DNA of 64,000 nucleotides from Paracoccus cavernae (GTDB taxonomy: Bacteria > Pseudomonadota > Alphaproteobacteria > Rhodobacterales > Rhodobacteraceae), in assembly GCA_030410095.1 (NCBI GenBank), contig JAUFRC010000001.1:1128501-1192500 (forward strand), written 5' to 3'. Positions 41,483 through 55,215 of the stretch are shown here, piece after piece; position 1 is the stretch's first letter; each line of letters starts with the position of its first letter. A program made the translations under genes and the position numbers. The notes below the pieces were generated by a model. It saw only the letters and a list, made by a program, of their open reading frames with translations. It had not been told where the DNA came from and searched no databases.

Positions 41483-41994
41483 ATGGCGCGACACATCCCC
41501 TTGCGGCCGGAGCAGATGCGCGGCCTTTCCCCGTCCCGCCCTTCGACATGGCGAATCGGCGCGGCCCTGCTGATGGTGGCCGGTTTGCAGGCCTGCGGCG
41601 ATTACACCACCGATTATCCCGAACTCGCCCCGACCGAGCAATTGCTGCGCGATCCCGTCCTTCCCGGCCATGCCTCGGGCGCAGCGCGGAGCGGTGATAC
41701 CGTCAAAGGCGAGCTCGAGGCGCGTCGCGGCAGTCTGCAGTCGGCCGGCGCAGGCCGTGCCCCCGCTCCCGATACCGGCGATCTGGCGCAGCGCGCCAAG
41801 GATCTGCGCGCCCGCGCCGATGCGCTACGCAACAGCGATCCCGCAGCCGATCCTGTTGCAGATCCCGTAGCCGCCCCGCAAGCGGAGCCGCCGCCGCGCC
41901 CGAAAGCGCCACGCAATCCGCGACCAGTTCGGAAAGTCAGACTTCCGAATGCCCTGATAACAAAGGCGATTGCACCCCGGCTTCAAACCAGTGA
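41483..41994 (+). CDS. Small lipoprotein, Rhodobacteraceae type (frameshifted)
   Basis: About 170 residues. The lipobox VAGLQACG at residue 38-45 gives an acylated Cys, followed by DYTTDYPELAPTEQLLRDPV and an Ala/Arg-rich helix (LAQRAKDLRARADALRN). One base is missing near 41885; after correction the tail is polar and ends SECPDNKGDCTPASNQ at a stop at 41994. The DYPxLxPxxxLL...ARAxALR layout is common in envelope lipoproteins of this family; the function is unknown. lldD follows 33 bases later, so they may share a transcript. Confidence 0.7.
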
Positions 41995-42027
41995 CAAAGC
42001 CGCGTCGCATTTCGGAAAGGAACCAGA

Positions 42028-43197
42028 ATGCCGGTCATTACCTGCATTGACGACCTCAAAGCGCTCCATCGTCGCCGCGCCCCGCGCATGTTCTATGATT
42101 ACGCCGAAAGCGGCAGCTATACCGAGCAGACTTTCCGCGAGAACACCACGGATTTCGCCAAGATCCGCCTGCGCCAGAAAGTGGCCGTCGACTTGTCCGG
42201 CCGCAATACCGCCAGCACCATGTTGGGTGAAAAGGTCACGATGCCGGTGGGTCTGGCTCCGGTCGGCTCGACGGGCATGCAATGCGCCGACGGCGAGATC
42301 AAAGCCGCCCGCGCCGCCCAGAAGTTCGGCGTGCCCTTCACGCTCTCGACCATGTCGATCTGCTCGATCGAGGATGTCGCGGCCAATACCGACAAGCCCT
42401 TCTGGTTCCAGCTTTACGTGATGAGGGACGAGGATTTCGTCGACGGCATGATCGAGCGCGCCAAAAAGGCCAATTGCTCGGCTTTGGTGCTGACGCTCGA
42501 CCTCCAGATCCTCGGCCAGCGCCACAAGGATCTGAAAAACGGCCTGTCCGCGCCGCCGAAATTCACCCTGCCGGTGATCATGGATCTGGCACGGCGCTGG
42601 CAGTGGTGCATGGGCATGGCCGGCACCAAACGCCGCACCTTCGGCAATATCGTCGGCCACGCCAAAGGCGTCGGCGATCTCTCGAGCCTCTCGAGCTGGA
42701 CCGCCGAACAGTTCGACCCCAAACTCGACTGGTCGAAAATCGCCCGCATCCGCGAGCAATGGGGCGGCAAACTGATCCTCAAGGGCATTCTGGACGAAGA
42801 GGACGCCCGTATCGCCGCCGATTTCGGCGCGGATGCGATTGTCGTCTCGAACCACGGCGGGCGTCAGCTTGACGGCGCGCTCAGCTCGATCCGCATGTTG
42901 CCCCATATCGCGAAAGCGGTGGGCGACAAGATCGAGATCCATATGGACAGCGGTATCCGCTCGGGTCAGGACGTGCTCAAGGCTTTGGCGCTGGGTGCGC
43001 ATTCGACCTATATCGGCCGCGCCTTCATCTACGGGCTGGGCGCGATGGGCGAAGAGGGCGTGACCAAGGCGCTCGAGATCATCCACAAGGAGCTCGACAC
43101 CACGATGGCGCTCTGCGGCGAACGCGACGTGCGCGAGTTCGGACCGCACAACCTTCTGTTGCCCAAGGATTTTCTGGACGAATTTACCAGAGTTTAA
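42028..43197 (+). CDS. lldD: FMN-dependent alpha-hydroxy-acid dehydrogenase (L-lactate dehydrogenase type)
   Basis: An intact 389-residue flavoenzyme of the LldD/glycolate oxidase family. The TIM-barrel carries MPVGLAPVGSTGMQ, PFTLSTMSICSIEDVA, FWFQLYVMRDEDFVDGM, the active-site SNHGGRQLDG with catalytic His, and DSGIRSGQDVLKALALGA with the FMN phosphate site. Membrane-bound LldD passes electrons from L-lactate to quinone; a mandelate or other 2-hydroxyacid substrate is possible. The preceding RBS AAAGGAACC fits the start. Confidence 0.92.
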   Translation: MPVITCIDDLKALHRRRAPRMFYDYAESGSYTEQTFRENTTDFAKIRLRQKVAVDLSGRNTASTMLGEKVTMPVGLAPVGSTGMQCADGEIKAARAAQKFGVPFTLSTMSICSIEDVAANTDKPFWFQLYVMRDEDFVDGMIERAKKANCSALVLTLDLQILGQRHKDLKNGLSAPPKFTLPVIMDLARRWQWCMGMAGTKRRTFGNIVGHAKGVGDLSSLSSWTAEQFDPKLDWSKIARIREQWGGKLILKGILDEEDARIAADFGADAIVVSNHGGRQLDGALSSIRMLPHIAKAVGDKIEIHMDSGIRSGQDVLKALALGAHSTYIGRAFIYGLGAMGEEGVTKALEIIHKELDTTMALCGERDVREFGPHNLLLPKDFLDEFTRV

Positions 43198-43206
43198 CCT
43201 GCAAGT

Positions 43207-43237
43207 CCTGCGGGGCCGTCCTTGATGGCCCCGCAGG
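43207..43237 (+). terminator. Hairpin after lldD
   Basis: CCTGCGGGGCC/GGCCCCGCAGG, an 11-bp perfect stem 9 bases after the lldD stop; no T-run follows, so termination may be weak or Rho-assisted. Confidence 0.6.
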
Positions 43238-43443
43238 TCGGCCCCCGCCCCGGACCTGTCCGCAAGGGGCCGCCCTTCCTCCCCGCTCCCCGCCGATACC
43301 CGCACCGATCGCGGAAAACTTGGCAAAAACGGGGAAAATCGCGGCAAAAGCCCTTTTATTTTCCCGATCCTTCGGCTATAGGCCAGCATCCGTCATGCAC
43401 CCTTGGAGGATGACGGTTCATCTTAACTCGAAGGAATATGACT

Positions 43444-44055
43444 ATGGCCAAAGAGATCCCGAATCTGGTGGCCGAGGCACGCACGGGGACAGGCAAGGGG
43501 GCCGCCCGTCAAGCTCGCCGCGAAGGCAAGGTGCCCGGTATCGTTTATGGCGACGGCAAAGATCCGCAGCCGATCGCGCTCGACTTCAACCCGCTGCTGA
43601 CCAAACTGCGCGCAGGTCGCTTCATGTCGACCCTGTGGAACCTGCAGGTTGAAGGTCAGGACGACGTTCGCGTCATCTGCCGCGGCGTCCAGCGCGATGT
43701 GGTCAAAGACCTGCCGACCCACATCGACTTCATGCGCCTGCACCGCAACACGCGCGTCAACCTGTTCATCCACGTGAACTTCGAAAACCACGACGCAGCT
43801 CCGGGCATCAAGCGCGGCGGCACGCTGACCGTGGTCCGTTCGGAAGTCGAACTGGTTGTGACCGCCTCGGACATTCCCGACCACATCACGGTCGACCTGA
43901 CCGGCAAGCAAATCGGTGATGTCATCCACATCAACGACATCGAGCTGCCCAAAGGCGTCAAACCGACGATCGACCGCAACTTCGTCATCGCGAACATCAC
44001 CGCGCCGTCGGGCCTCGCAGCCTCGACCGACGAAGAAGAAGCAGCTGCCGAATAA
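43444..44055 (+). CDS. rplY: Large-subunit ribosomal protein L25 (CTC form)
   Basis: A 203-residue protein of the long L25/CTC type, which binds 5S r[23 protein letters not shown] is the start; the ATG at 43438 is closer to the AAGGA site (43431) than ideal, while 43444 is 8 bases away, so I use 43444. The N-terminal domain ([17 protein letters not shown]) and the C-terminal TL5 domain ([20 protein letters not shown]) are both present, ending in a Glu-rich tail. Confidence 0.95.
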   Translation: MAKEIPNLVAEARTGTGKGAARQARREGKVPGIVYGDGKDPQPIALDFNPLLTKLRAGRFMSTLWNLQVEGQDDVRVICRGVQRDVVKDLPTHIDFMRLHRNTRVNLFIHVNFENHDAAPGIKRGGTLTVVRSEVELVVTASDIPDHITVDLTGKQIGDVIHINDIELPKGVKPTIDRNFVIANITAPSGLAASTDEEEAAAE

Positions 44056-44080
44056 TCTTCGGTAGATTGTTGCAAGACCG

Positions 44081-44111
44081 GGGCGGCACCTGCAAAGGTT
44101 GCCGCCCTTTT
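44081..44111 (+). terminator. Terminator after rplY
   Basis: GGGCGGCA/TGCCGCCC stem with an internal loop, followed by TTTT. Confidence 0.75.
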
Positions 44112-44154
44112 CAATGGGTTTATTGCCTAAGGTAGCCACGGACCGCGCCCGCCT

Positions 44155-44844
44155 TCAGGCCCCGCGCCCGAAAGCATAGACCTCCTCGGTGCGCCGCGCG
44201 CCGAGATTGCGGAAGCCCTGCCCCTCGAGATTGGCGATCAGCGCATCGCGCACCGGCTCGCCGTAAAGGCCCGGATGCATCTCGATCAGCACCAGCCGTA
44301 TCTGCGACGGAAGCGGTTTTGCCAGCAAATCGGCCTCGGTGCCCTCGATATCCATGCTGAGTACCGTGGCATCACGCGCCGCGATCAGCCGCGAGAGCTT
44401 CTTGGCCGGCACCTCGACCAGACGCGGGTTCTTGCCCGGCGGCCCTCCGACCGAGGCCGACCAAAAGGCCGAGCGCAGGTTGAGCGTCACGGTCTTTTCC
44501 GCATAGCCGTCGCCCACAACCGCACCTTTGATCAGACGCAGTTCCGTTCCTGCATTCTGGCGAAGATTGCGGCGCAATGCCTGATGCATTTCGGGATTGG
44601 GCTCGACCGTGGTCACATTTTCCGGCCCGACGATCCGCGCCGCGACAATCGCGACCAACCCCGCCCCCGAGCCGAGATCGAGCACGCGGTCGCCCGGTCG
44701 CAAATAGGCGCGGATATGGTCGCACTCGTAGTGCTCGTAGCCGCCATCACGCAGACGCCCGCGCAGCCGGTCGTTGAGCGAGGCGGCAGGGATGCGCAAT
44801 TCGGCATCGTCGATGTGAAAGGTCTCGAATTCCTGATCCGGCAT
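44155..44844 (-). CDS. FkbM-family SAM-dependent methyltransferase
   Basis: An intact 229-residue Rossmann methyltransferase. The SAM-binding motif [17 protein letters not shown] (motif I) lies at about residues 54-70, and [12 protein letters not shown] is the FkbM hallmark with the acidic residue that follows the SAM pocket. FkbM enzymes O-methylate sugars or polyketides. It is divergent from trmFO and not in an obvious biosynthetic cluster. Confidence 0.85.
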   Translation of the reverse strand: MPDQEFETFHIDDAELRIPAASLNDRLRGRLRDGGYEHYECDHIRAYLRPGDRVLDLGSGAGLVAIVAARIVGPENVTTVEPNPEMHQALRRNLRQNAGTELRLIKGAVVGDGYAEKTVTLNLRSAFWSASVGGPPGKNPRLVEVPAKKLSRLIAARDATVLSMDIEGTEADLLAKPLPSQIRLVLIEMHPGLYGEPVRDALIANLEGQGFRNLGARRTEEVYAFGRGA

Positions 44845-44930
44845 CTGCGCCCCGCCCCTTGCTGCATAGCTTCAAGGTTGCTACCTACTCGGCCCACCCC
44901 GCCAAGGGAAGAAAGCAAAAGGAACGGTCG

Positions 44931-46274
44931 ATGCAACCCATTCATATCATCGGCGCCGGCCTTGCCGGTTCGGAAGCCGCCTGGCAGATCGCCGAGGCGG
45001 GCGTCCCCGTCATCCTTCACGAGATGCGCCCCACCGTCGAAACCTTCGCCCACCGCACCGGCGATTGCGCCGAGATGGTGTGCTCGAACTCCTTCCGCTC
45101 GGATGACGACCAGATGAATGCCGTGGGCCAGCTCCATTGGGAAATGCGCGCGGCCGGCGGCCTGATCATGGAGATGGCCGACCGCCACCGCCTGCCCGCA
45201 GGCGGTGCGCTGGCTGTGGACCGCGACGCCTTTTCGGCTGCCGTCACCGAGGCCCTGCGCAACCACCCGCTGATTTCCTTCGAGCCGGGCGAGATCACCG
45301 AAGTTCCCGCCGAAGGAAGCTGGATCATCGCGACCGGCCCGCTGACCTCGACCGCGCTCGGCCAGTCGATCCAGTCGCTGACCGGCGCGGATTCGCTGGC
45401 CTTCTTTGACGCGATCGCGCCAATCGTCCATGCCGACAGCATCGACATGTCGATTTGCTGGCTGCAAAGTCGCTACGACAAGGGCGAGACCGAGGAAGAG
45501 CGCACCGCCTATATCAACTGCCCGATGACCCGCGCCGATTACGAAGCCTTCATCGACGCGCTGGTCGAGGCCGAGAAGACCGAGTTCCACGAGGGCGAGA
45601 CCGCCGGCTATTTCGACGGCTGCCTGCCGATCGAGGTCATGGCGGACCGCGGCCGCGAGACGCTGCGCCACGGGCCGATGAAGCCGGTCGGGCTCACCAA
45701 TGCCCACAAGCCCGAAGAAAAGCCCTATGCCGTGGTCCAGCTGCGCCGCGACAATGCCTTGGGCACGCTCTATAATATTGTGGGCTTCCAAACCAAGATG
45801 AAATATGGCGCGCAAACCGAGGTTTTCAAACGGATTCCCGGTTTGCAAAACGCCAGCTTCGCGCGCCTTGGCGGCATTCACCGCAACACGTTCCTGAACT
45901 CTCCGACGCTGATCGACGACCGTTTGCGGCTGCGGCTGCGCCCCAATCTGCGCTTTGCGGGCCAGATCACCGGTGTCGAAGGTTATGTCGAAAGCGCCGC
46001 CATGGGGCTTCTGGCGGGCCGCATCGCTGCCGCCGAAGCCTTGGGCCGCGATCTCGCGCCGCCGGCGCTGACGACCTCGATGGGGGCTTTGGTCAACCAC
46101 ATCACCGGCGGGGCCGAGGCCAAGACCTTCCAGCCGATGAACATCAACTTCGGGCTTTACCCGCCGCTCGACGACGTGAAATCGGGCCGTCGCGGCCGCA
46201 AGGACCGCTATCCGGCCTATACCGACCGCGCCAAGGCCGATTTCAACGCTTGGCTTGTGTCCCAGAGCGCATGA
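44931..46274 (+). CDS. trmFO: Methylenetetrahydrofolate--tRNA-(uracil-5-)-methyltransferase TrmFO
   Basis: TrmFO uses 5,10-methylene-THF and FAD to methylate U54 of tRNA. An intact 447-residue protein. The FAD-binding motif [17 protein letters not shown] is at the start, [16 protein letters not shown] holds the catalytic Cys region, and [20 protein letters not shown] and [23 protein letters not shown] segments ([20 protein letters not shown]) are family hallmarks. The start at 44931 follows the family rather than the longer open frame. Its stop overlaps the gluQRS start (ATGA). Confidence 0.96.
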   Translation: MQPIHIIGAGLAGSEAAWQIAEAGVPVILHEMRPTVETFAHRTGDCAEMVCSNSFRSDDDQMNAVGQLHWEMRAAGGLIMEMADRHRLPAGGALAVDRDAFSAAVTEALRNHPLISFEPGEITEVPAEGSWIIATGPLTSTALGQSIQSLTGADSLAFFDAIAPIVHADSIDMSICWLQSRYDKGETEEERTAYINCPMTRADYEAFIDALVEAEKTEFHEGETAGYFDGCLPIEVMADRGRETLRHGPMKPVGLTNAHKPEEKPYAVVQLRRDNALGTLYNIVGFQTKMKYGAQTEVFKRIPGLQNASFARLGGIHRNTFLNSPTLIDDRLRLRLRPNLRFAGQITGVEGYVESAAMGLLAGRIAAAEALGRDLAPPALTTSMGALVNHITGGAEAKTFQPMNINFGLYPPLDDVKSGRRGRKDRYPAYTDRAKADFNAWLVSQSA

Positions 46275-47114
46275 ACCGGACCCGCTTCGCCCCCTCGCCG
46301 ACCGGCCCGCTGCATCTCGGCCATGCTTTCGCGGCGCTGACGGCGGCGGGGCTGGCGGATCGGGGCGAGTTTCTGCTTCGGATCGAAGACATCGACCAAA
46401 GCCGCAGCCGTCCCGCCTATGAGGCCGCGATTTTCGAGGATCTCGCCTGGCTCGGCCTCGATTGGGCGAAACCCGTCATGCGCCAATCCGAGCGGATGGC
46501 GGCCTATCAGGCCGCGCTCGACCGGCTCGCGGGACTGGGGCTGGTCTATCCCTGCTCGTGCACCCGCGCAGATATCAAGGCCGCGCTCGATGCGCCGCAG
46601 GAAGGCCATGCAGCGATCATTGGCCCCGATGGTCCGGTCTATCCCGGCACCTGCCGACACCGCAGCATGGCCGAGGCCGGTCCCGAGGATGCGATCCGCC
46701 TGAACGCGGCGCGCGCCTTTGCGCATCTCGCCCTCGATGCCGTGGCTTTCCGCGATGAAAACATTGCCCCCGACGTGCCGCATGTGCTCGGCGCTGCCGA
46801 TTTCGTCTCGGGCGTGGGCGATGTTGTTCTGGCGCGGCGGGGAATGGGGACGTCCTATCACCTTGCCGTTGTGGTCGACGATGCGGCGCAAGGGGTGACT
46901 TTGATCACGCGCGGCAAGGATCTTCTGGATCGACATGGATCCAGATCCTGCTGCAACACCTGCTCGATCTGCCGACGCCGCGCTATCACCACCACCGGCT
47001 GATCCGCGACGAGGCGGGCAAGCGGCTGGCCAAACGCGACGACGCCCGCGCGATCAGCCTCTACCGTGCCGAAGGCTCAACCCCGCCGATATCCGCCGCA
47101 TGATCGGGCTTTGA
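46271..47114 (+). CDS. gluQRS: Glutamyl-Q tRNA(Asp) synthetase (two frameshifts)
   Basis: It attaches glutamate to queuosine in tRNA-Asp. [19 protein letters not shown] carries the HIGH-type motif. Zinc ligands are in YPCSCTRAD and YPGTCRH, and the KMSKS-like loop is [12 protein letters not shown]. There is no anticodon-binding domain, as expected. Two bases are missing, near 46940 and near 47080 ([12 protein letters not shown]), so the true stop is at 47114 and the length is 281 residues. It is translationally coupled to trmFO by a 4-base overlap. Confidence 0.9.
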
Positions 47115-47148
47115 GCTGCGATCACGCAAGGCGCGCCAGTTAGCGGCC

Positions 47149-47508
47149 TTACCCCGCCATCGGGGCCATCAGCTCGACCGGCTCGCCGTCGCGGACAGCC
47201 GTGTAAAAGCACGAACGGCGGTTGGTATGGCAGGCGGGGCCGGTCTGTTCGACCAGAACCAAAAGCGTGTCGGCATCGCAATCGACGCGGAAATCCACCA
47301 GCTTCTGGACATGGCCCGAGCTTTCGCCCTTGACCCAGAAAGATTGGCGCGAGCGTGACCAATAGGTGACCTTGCCGGTCGCGAGCGTGCGCGCCACGGC
47401 CTCGGCATTCATCCATGCCATCATCAGAACCTCGCCGCTCTGGTGGTCCTGCGCGATCGCGGGGATCAGCCCCTGCGCGTCGTATTTCAGGCTGGCGGGG
47501 TCGAACAT
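47149..47508 (-). CDS. hisI: Phosphoribosyl-AMP cyclohydrolase
   Basis: An intact 119-residue enzyme of histidine synthesis (step 3). Motifs: [62 protein letters not shown] and CFYTAV, with the zinc ligands in DCDAD, GPACHT and RRSCF. Divergent from the NifU-like gene at 47568. A his operon is not nearby. Confidence 0.95.
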   Translation of the reverse strand: MFDPASLKYDAQGLIPAIAQDHQSGEVLMMAWMNAEAVARTLATGKVTYWSRSRQSFWVKGESSGHVQKLVDFRVDCDADTLLVLVEQTGPACHTNRRSCFYTAVRDGEPVELMAPMAG

Positions 47509-47567
47509 GGTCTTTCCTTTCCTTGGGCTGCCTCCTATCTACGCATCGTAGCCTTGCGGGAAAAGCC

Positions 47568-47999
47568 ATGTCCGACACCGAATTGATGCAGCTTTACTCG
47601 CGCCGCATTCTCGCGCTTGCCGGCGACATCCCGCATCTCGGCCGTCTGGACGCGCCGGCGGGATCGGCGCACAAACGCTCGCCACAATGCGGATCCTCGG
47701 TGACGGTGGATGTGCGGCTTGCCGACGGGCTGATTGCCGATTTCGCGCAAGAGGTCCGCGCCTGCGCGCTCGGACAAGCCTCGGCTGCTGTTCTGGGCCG
47801 CGCCGTCATCGGACGCAGCCCTTCGGAAATCGCCGAGGCCCGCGCCGCTCTCGCCGCGATGCTGCAAGCCCAGGGTCCGGTCCCCCAAGGCGTTTTCGCC
47901 GAGCTCGAAACCCTGCTGCCGGCCCGCGATTTTCTCAATCGCCACGCATCGATCCTGCTGGCCTGGGACGCGCTTCTTGCCGCTATCGACGCGGCCTGA
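47568..47999 (+). CDS. Iron-sulfur cluster assembly scaffold, NifU/IscU-like
   Basis: An intact 143-residue protein. The IscU-type Cys ligands are in RSPQCGSSV (first), RACALGQASAA (second); the third Cys found in true IscU is not evident, and the C-terminal half is Ala-rich. This is the shorter NifU-like family common in Alphaproteobacteria rather than classical IscU. MSDTELMQLYSRRILALAGD is the start. Divergent from hisI. Confidence 0.75.
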   Translation: MSDTELMQLYSRRILALAGDIPHLGRLDAPAGSAHKRSPQCGSSVTVDVRLADGLIADFAQEVRACALGQASAAVLGRAVIGRSPSEIAEARAALAAMLQAQGPVPQGVFAELETLLPARDFLNRHASILLAWDALLAAIDAA

Positions 48000-48034
48000 C
48001 CTCTTCGTCCTTCTGCTGATCCGCCAATAAAAAT

Positions 48035-48061
48035 GCCGGCCCCCGCATCGCGTGGGCCGGC
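48035..48061 (-). terminator. Terminator-like hairpin downstream of the 31-residue peptide gene
   Basis: GCCGGCCC/GGGCCGGC stem; read on the minus strand the stem is followed by ATTTTTA. It may also end the NifU-like gene. Confidence 0.7.
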
Positions 48062-48137
48062 AAGTTGCGCGCAAACGAAGCCTGGGGCAGGCCGCAATAC
48101 CAGGCGAAAGGTATCGCAATTACGCGGGGCAGAGAAA

Positions 48138-48233
48138 TCAACCAGCCAGCAATGCCGGCAGCCAGAGCATGGTAATCGTCGTGGCCGACAGCGCCACGAC
48201 ACCGATCACGTCAGAGATGAATTCACGAGTCAT
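48138..48233 (-). CDS. 31-residue predicted membrane peptide (small ORF)
   Basis: ATG at 48233 to TGA at 48138 encodes MTREFISDVIGVVALSATTI followed by 11 more residues, ending LLAG. Residues 9-30 are uniformly hydrophobic, giving one membrane helix with a short charged N-terminus. A GGAGG site stands 5 bases before the ATG, at 48239-48243, so translation is credible. It lies beyond ordinary gene-finding thresholds. A perfect GAAC-N7-GAAC LexA-type box lies 67 bases upstream. No family recognised; single-helix SOS peptides such as TisB are a possible analogy, not a homology. Confidence 0.6.
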   Translation of the reverse strand: MTREFISDVIGVVALSATTITMLWLPALLAG

Positions 48234-48291
48234 TCCAGCCTCCGTTAAAAATCCAGTCACTCGATCCGCTTTGTTGCTCATTTGTTCTCAC

Positions 48292-48335
48292 GAACAACGG
48301 AACAAGGCAAGAACTTTAAGAACAATTAACAGAAC
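48292..48335. promoter_or_regulatory. LexA-type SOS box in a cluster of five GAAC repeats
   Basis: GAAC at 48300 and 48311 are separated by exactly seven bases (AAGGCAA), the alphaproteobacterial SOS box GAAC-N7-GAAC. Further GAAC copies stand at 48292, 48320 and 48332. The box lies between recG (stop at 48363) and the 31-residue peptide gene on the same strand, so it would control the peptide. Confidence 0.6.
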
Positions 48336-48362
48336 ATGTCTTAATTGGGGTTAAACAGAGAC

Positions 48363-52741
<4,379 letters not shown>

Positions 52742-52834
52742 TCATCCCTTGTGCCGCGGAGCACGAGGCCCCGTCAGGCACGTTAGGGTGATAACCGGCA
52801 GCAAACGGCCTTGTCCAGCGAGGCGCGCGCCTCT

Positions 52835-53023
52835 TTAGGCGCCGACCACCATGCGCGACTGGTCCACGACCGGTTCGCGCAGGACATAGCCGCGTCCCCA
52901 GACCGTCTCGATGTAATTCTCGCCCTCGAGAGCGGCCGAAAGCTTCTTACGCAACTTGCAGATGAACACATCGATGATCTTCAGCTCGGGCTCGTCCATG
53001 CCGCCATAGAGATGGTTCAGGAA
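52835..53023 (-). pseudogene. ctrA: 3' remnant of ctrA, truncated at an insertion or rearrangement junction
   Basis: The 62 C-terminal residues of the cell-cycle regulator CtrA are intact, beginning [20 protein letters not shown], through ICKLRKKL and [15 protein letters not shown], the winged-helix recognition and wing. Upstream of 53023 no frame resembles CtrA: its receiver domain and the GKEYQMLELLSLRKG part are absent. The preceding open frame (to 53077) reads an unrelated [18 protein letters not shown]. ctrA-ligA-recG order fits the core chromosome, so the break is on the ctrA side. CtrA is about 230-240 residues in this group, so roughly 170 are gone from the window. Confidence 0.85.
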
Positions 53024-53520
53024 CAGCTGAAACTCTTTACCAAACAATAGCTTGAACTGTTCCCACAGAAGAGACAAAGCACGAACGTAGAAAGAACGTT
53101 GTTCCAGATCCAGCCGACGAAACCATCAACGCCATCACCGCTCGATCAGTTCTGGAACGATTCAGGGCACCCTCCGTGCCCAGGCGCGCAACCAATAAGA
53201 GCAACCACTGCGACCAGATTTCGTCTTGAATCGTGTAACTTCCTTGAGCGCGCCTATCCAAGCGGCCAGTTGTGCAGCCGCCTCGGGAAAATGACTTATG
53301 CCGAGATCGATGAAACTCGTCTCGCCATGCCGAGCAGGACGCACTATCAAGCGCAAGGTCAACTCTGCTCGCAGCGAAAACTAGTTTGAGCTCAATCCTT
53401 AGCGCTCATCAGCGTGCATGATGTAGTACGCACAACACAATCTATGGTAGCAGATCCTAGCCAACCATTTCCACCTAAGGTAGAATGTGGGCGCGAGACC
53501 AACAAGTTAACGGTAGATAA
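53024..53520. other. Gene-poor junction region at the start of the accessory segment
   Basis: GC falls and codon patterns become irregular. I find no transposase, integrase or tRNA. GGAACAG at 53020-53026 is mirrored as CTGTTCC at 53057-53063, a 7-bp inverted repeat around the junction that is too short to claim as an element end. The small open frames in both directions have no recognisable domain. Confidence 0.4.
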
Positions 53521-53745
53521 ATGGCCCACCCAACAGACATCCTCATCGCCAACGCAATACGTTGCAGGCGTCGCGAGCTAGGACTGACGCTCAAGGAAGT
53601 TGCTGACCGACTGGATGTGTCATACCAGCAAATTCAAAAGTACGAAAGTTGTCAAAATCGGATTGCAGCATCGACACTCGCCGATATCGCCATAATCTTA
53701 GACATAAACATTGAATACTTTTATAAAATGCAGTATCCAGTCTAA
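53521..53745 (+). CDS. Short XRE-type HTH protein
   Basis: A 74-residue protein, MAHPTDILIANAIRCRRREL, with a Cro/CI HTH (LTLKEVADRLDVSYQQIQKYESCQ, here given in part) that fills almost the whole length, and DINIEYFYKMQYPV at the end. It shares the YQQIQKYE core with the XRE regulator at 27855-28214 but lacks that protein's C-terminal helix. It is the only plausible gene in this low-GC stretch. The start codon follows AGATAA with no obvious RBS. Confidence 0.6.
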   Translation: MAHPTDILIANAIRCRRRELGLTLKEVADRLDVSYQQIQKYESCQNRIAASTLADIAIILDINIEYFYKMQYPV

Positions 53746-54042
53746 CTTTGGGAAAGATGGCCAATTAATGCCAAACCTCAGCGAAAGCGAGCCGCGTTAC
53801 TGGAGTGTTTTCGTTCGACCTTATGCCCTTCGCCACGTCATCGCGTCCGAGGGTTCTAACGACACTCGACATTCTTAAAGCTGCGCGGAGCGAAGTGCCT
53901 TTATGCAGGCACAGCATCCTATTAGAAAAATGAATAGATCTAGACATGAAACATGGTCGGATAATGTATCGCAGGCCAAGTTAAGTGCAGATTGCGTGAG
54001 GATCGGGCCCTTTTGGATGACCCGATCCCCAGTAAAGCTTAT
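53746..54042. other. Intergenic region
   Basis: About 300 bases between the short HTH gene and the 3' end of the Hint gene; nothing recognisable apart from an AT-rich composition. Confidence 0.4.
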
Positions 54043-55215
54043 TTACATCACAAGGTCGCGATTGTTCTGAACGTGCCGAACAGCTAGGCGACGAGCTTGG
54101 CGGCCTGAAAGCAACATTCGAGCTCCCTGAGCTACATCCTCAGCCCCCATCAGCTCTGGGAAGATTGCAAAAATTTCTTCGCGTGCGGCCGCTCCCAGTG
54201 ACTTCAACGCCTGCTTACCCGTGTAAAGGGATTCCGTCTCCGCTCCGTTAGAAAGAACAATCTCATGCTGATCGAAGAGCATGTGAAAGTATTCGACCTC
54301 GGATAGACCCTCGACTATGTCGATCCCCTCGATCTGCAAAAGCTGCTTTGCAGCAACCAGAACTTCGTCAGTGCCGAACATTCTTTGAGCAAGCTTGGAG
54401 CGCACAAGAATACGGTGCTGGGGTGAAACCATAAGGTCAGCACTAGGCACCTTGGGTGCCAAAGCGCCGGCCTTGATCCGGATAGGTCGAAGATTTGCCT
54501 TTGCAGCCAATGCTGCACCGGTGAGCTTGCTTGCACCGATCCAGCTTATCGGCTTAAGGCCGTTGTCGCGCGTGTATACGCGATCTCCTGCTTTGAGATC
54601 CTCAATTGCGCGTAGACCATACTCGGTTTCAATCAGCGTCCCACGGGTGAAGCAGACAATCATCGTTCCCGCGGGGTCATAATCCATCGAGACGACAACC
54701 GTATCCAAAACCAGCTGAGTCAGGTTGGTTACTCCGGCCAACAGATCCCCAGCGACAGGGAAAGTACGCAACCAAGCGTCAAGATCCCCCAATGGCAGAG
54801 AAATTGTTGTCGGAACGCCAAGAACGGTGAGAGTTGCGGTAACCGAGATCCGGGCATCATTCACCGGCTCTTCGGAGATCATATAAAGCTCTCCCGTGTC
54901 GCTCTGATATAGCTCACCCTCGATCGGATTAATTTTAACAGCAAGGCTAGCCACGAGCGGAACGTTCAAAATTGTAGTATTAAGAGTGCTTAAGGTCACA
55001 TCCCCAAGGTAAGTCCCAGATAGAGATGTACCTTCTACGGTGCTTACGCCAAGTTCTTCGCCACTCTGCAAACTTTTATCACCGGCGCCGGTGTCATAGG
55101 AAGAAACTGTCTCGGCGGAGCCGAACGCATTTAGAAGGTCAAGGTTACCGGTGTTTACCAACTCGAGGTTGACATCGAGGGAAATGCCGGGATCAAGCGC
55201 GGTGATCAGTGCCAT
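54043..55215 (-). CDS. Hint-domain protein (second copy)
   Basis: An intact 390-residue protein. The N-terminal 180 residues are rich in Leu/Val/Thr beta-type repeats (LSGTYLGDVTLSTLNTTILN) without a named domain. The Hint domain starts CFTRGTLIETEYGLRAIEDL, then DRVYTRDNGLKPISWIG, LMVSPQHRILVRSKLAQRMFG, DEVLVAAKQLLQIEGIDIV and RRLAVRHVQNNRDLV. The Hint half is about as similar to the 30642 protein as expected for paralogues, while the N-terminal regions differ. It lies in the low-GC segment and has no frameshift, unlike its relative. Confidence 0.85.
   Translation of the reverse strand: MALITALDPGISLDVNLELVNTGNLDLLNAFGSAETVSSYDTGAGDKSLQSGEELGVSTVEGTSLSGTYLGDVTLSTLNTTILNVPLVASLAVKINPIEGELYQSDTGELYMISEEPVNDARISVTATLTVLGVPTTISLPLGDLDAWLRTFPVAGDLLAGVTNLTQLVLDTVVVSMDYDPAGTMIVCFTRGTLIETEYGLRAIEDLKAGDRVYTRDNGLKPISWIGASKLTGAALAAKANLRPIRIKAGALAPKVPSADLMVSPQHRILVRSKLAQRMFGTDEVLVAAKQLLQIEGIDIVEGLSEVEYFHMLFDQHEIVLSNGAETESLYTGKQALKSLGAAAREEIFAIFPELMGAEDVAQGARMLLSGRQARRLAVRHVQNNRDLVM

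Noticed and set aside
53024..53520. Insertion sequence at the ctrA junction
   Set aside because: No transposase motif in any frame and only a 7-bp inverted repeat; a real IS would need longer ends and a coding region.
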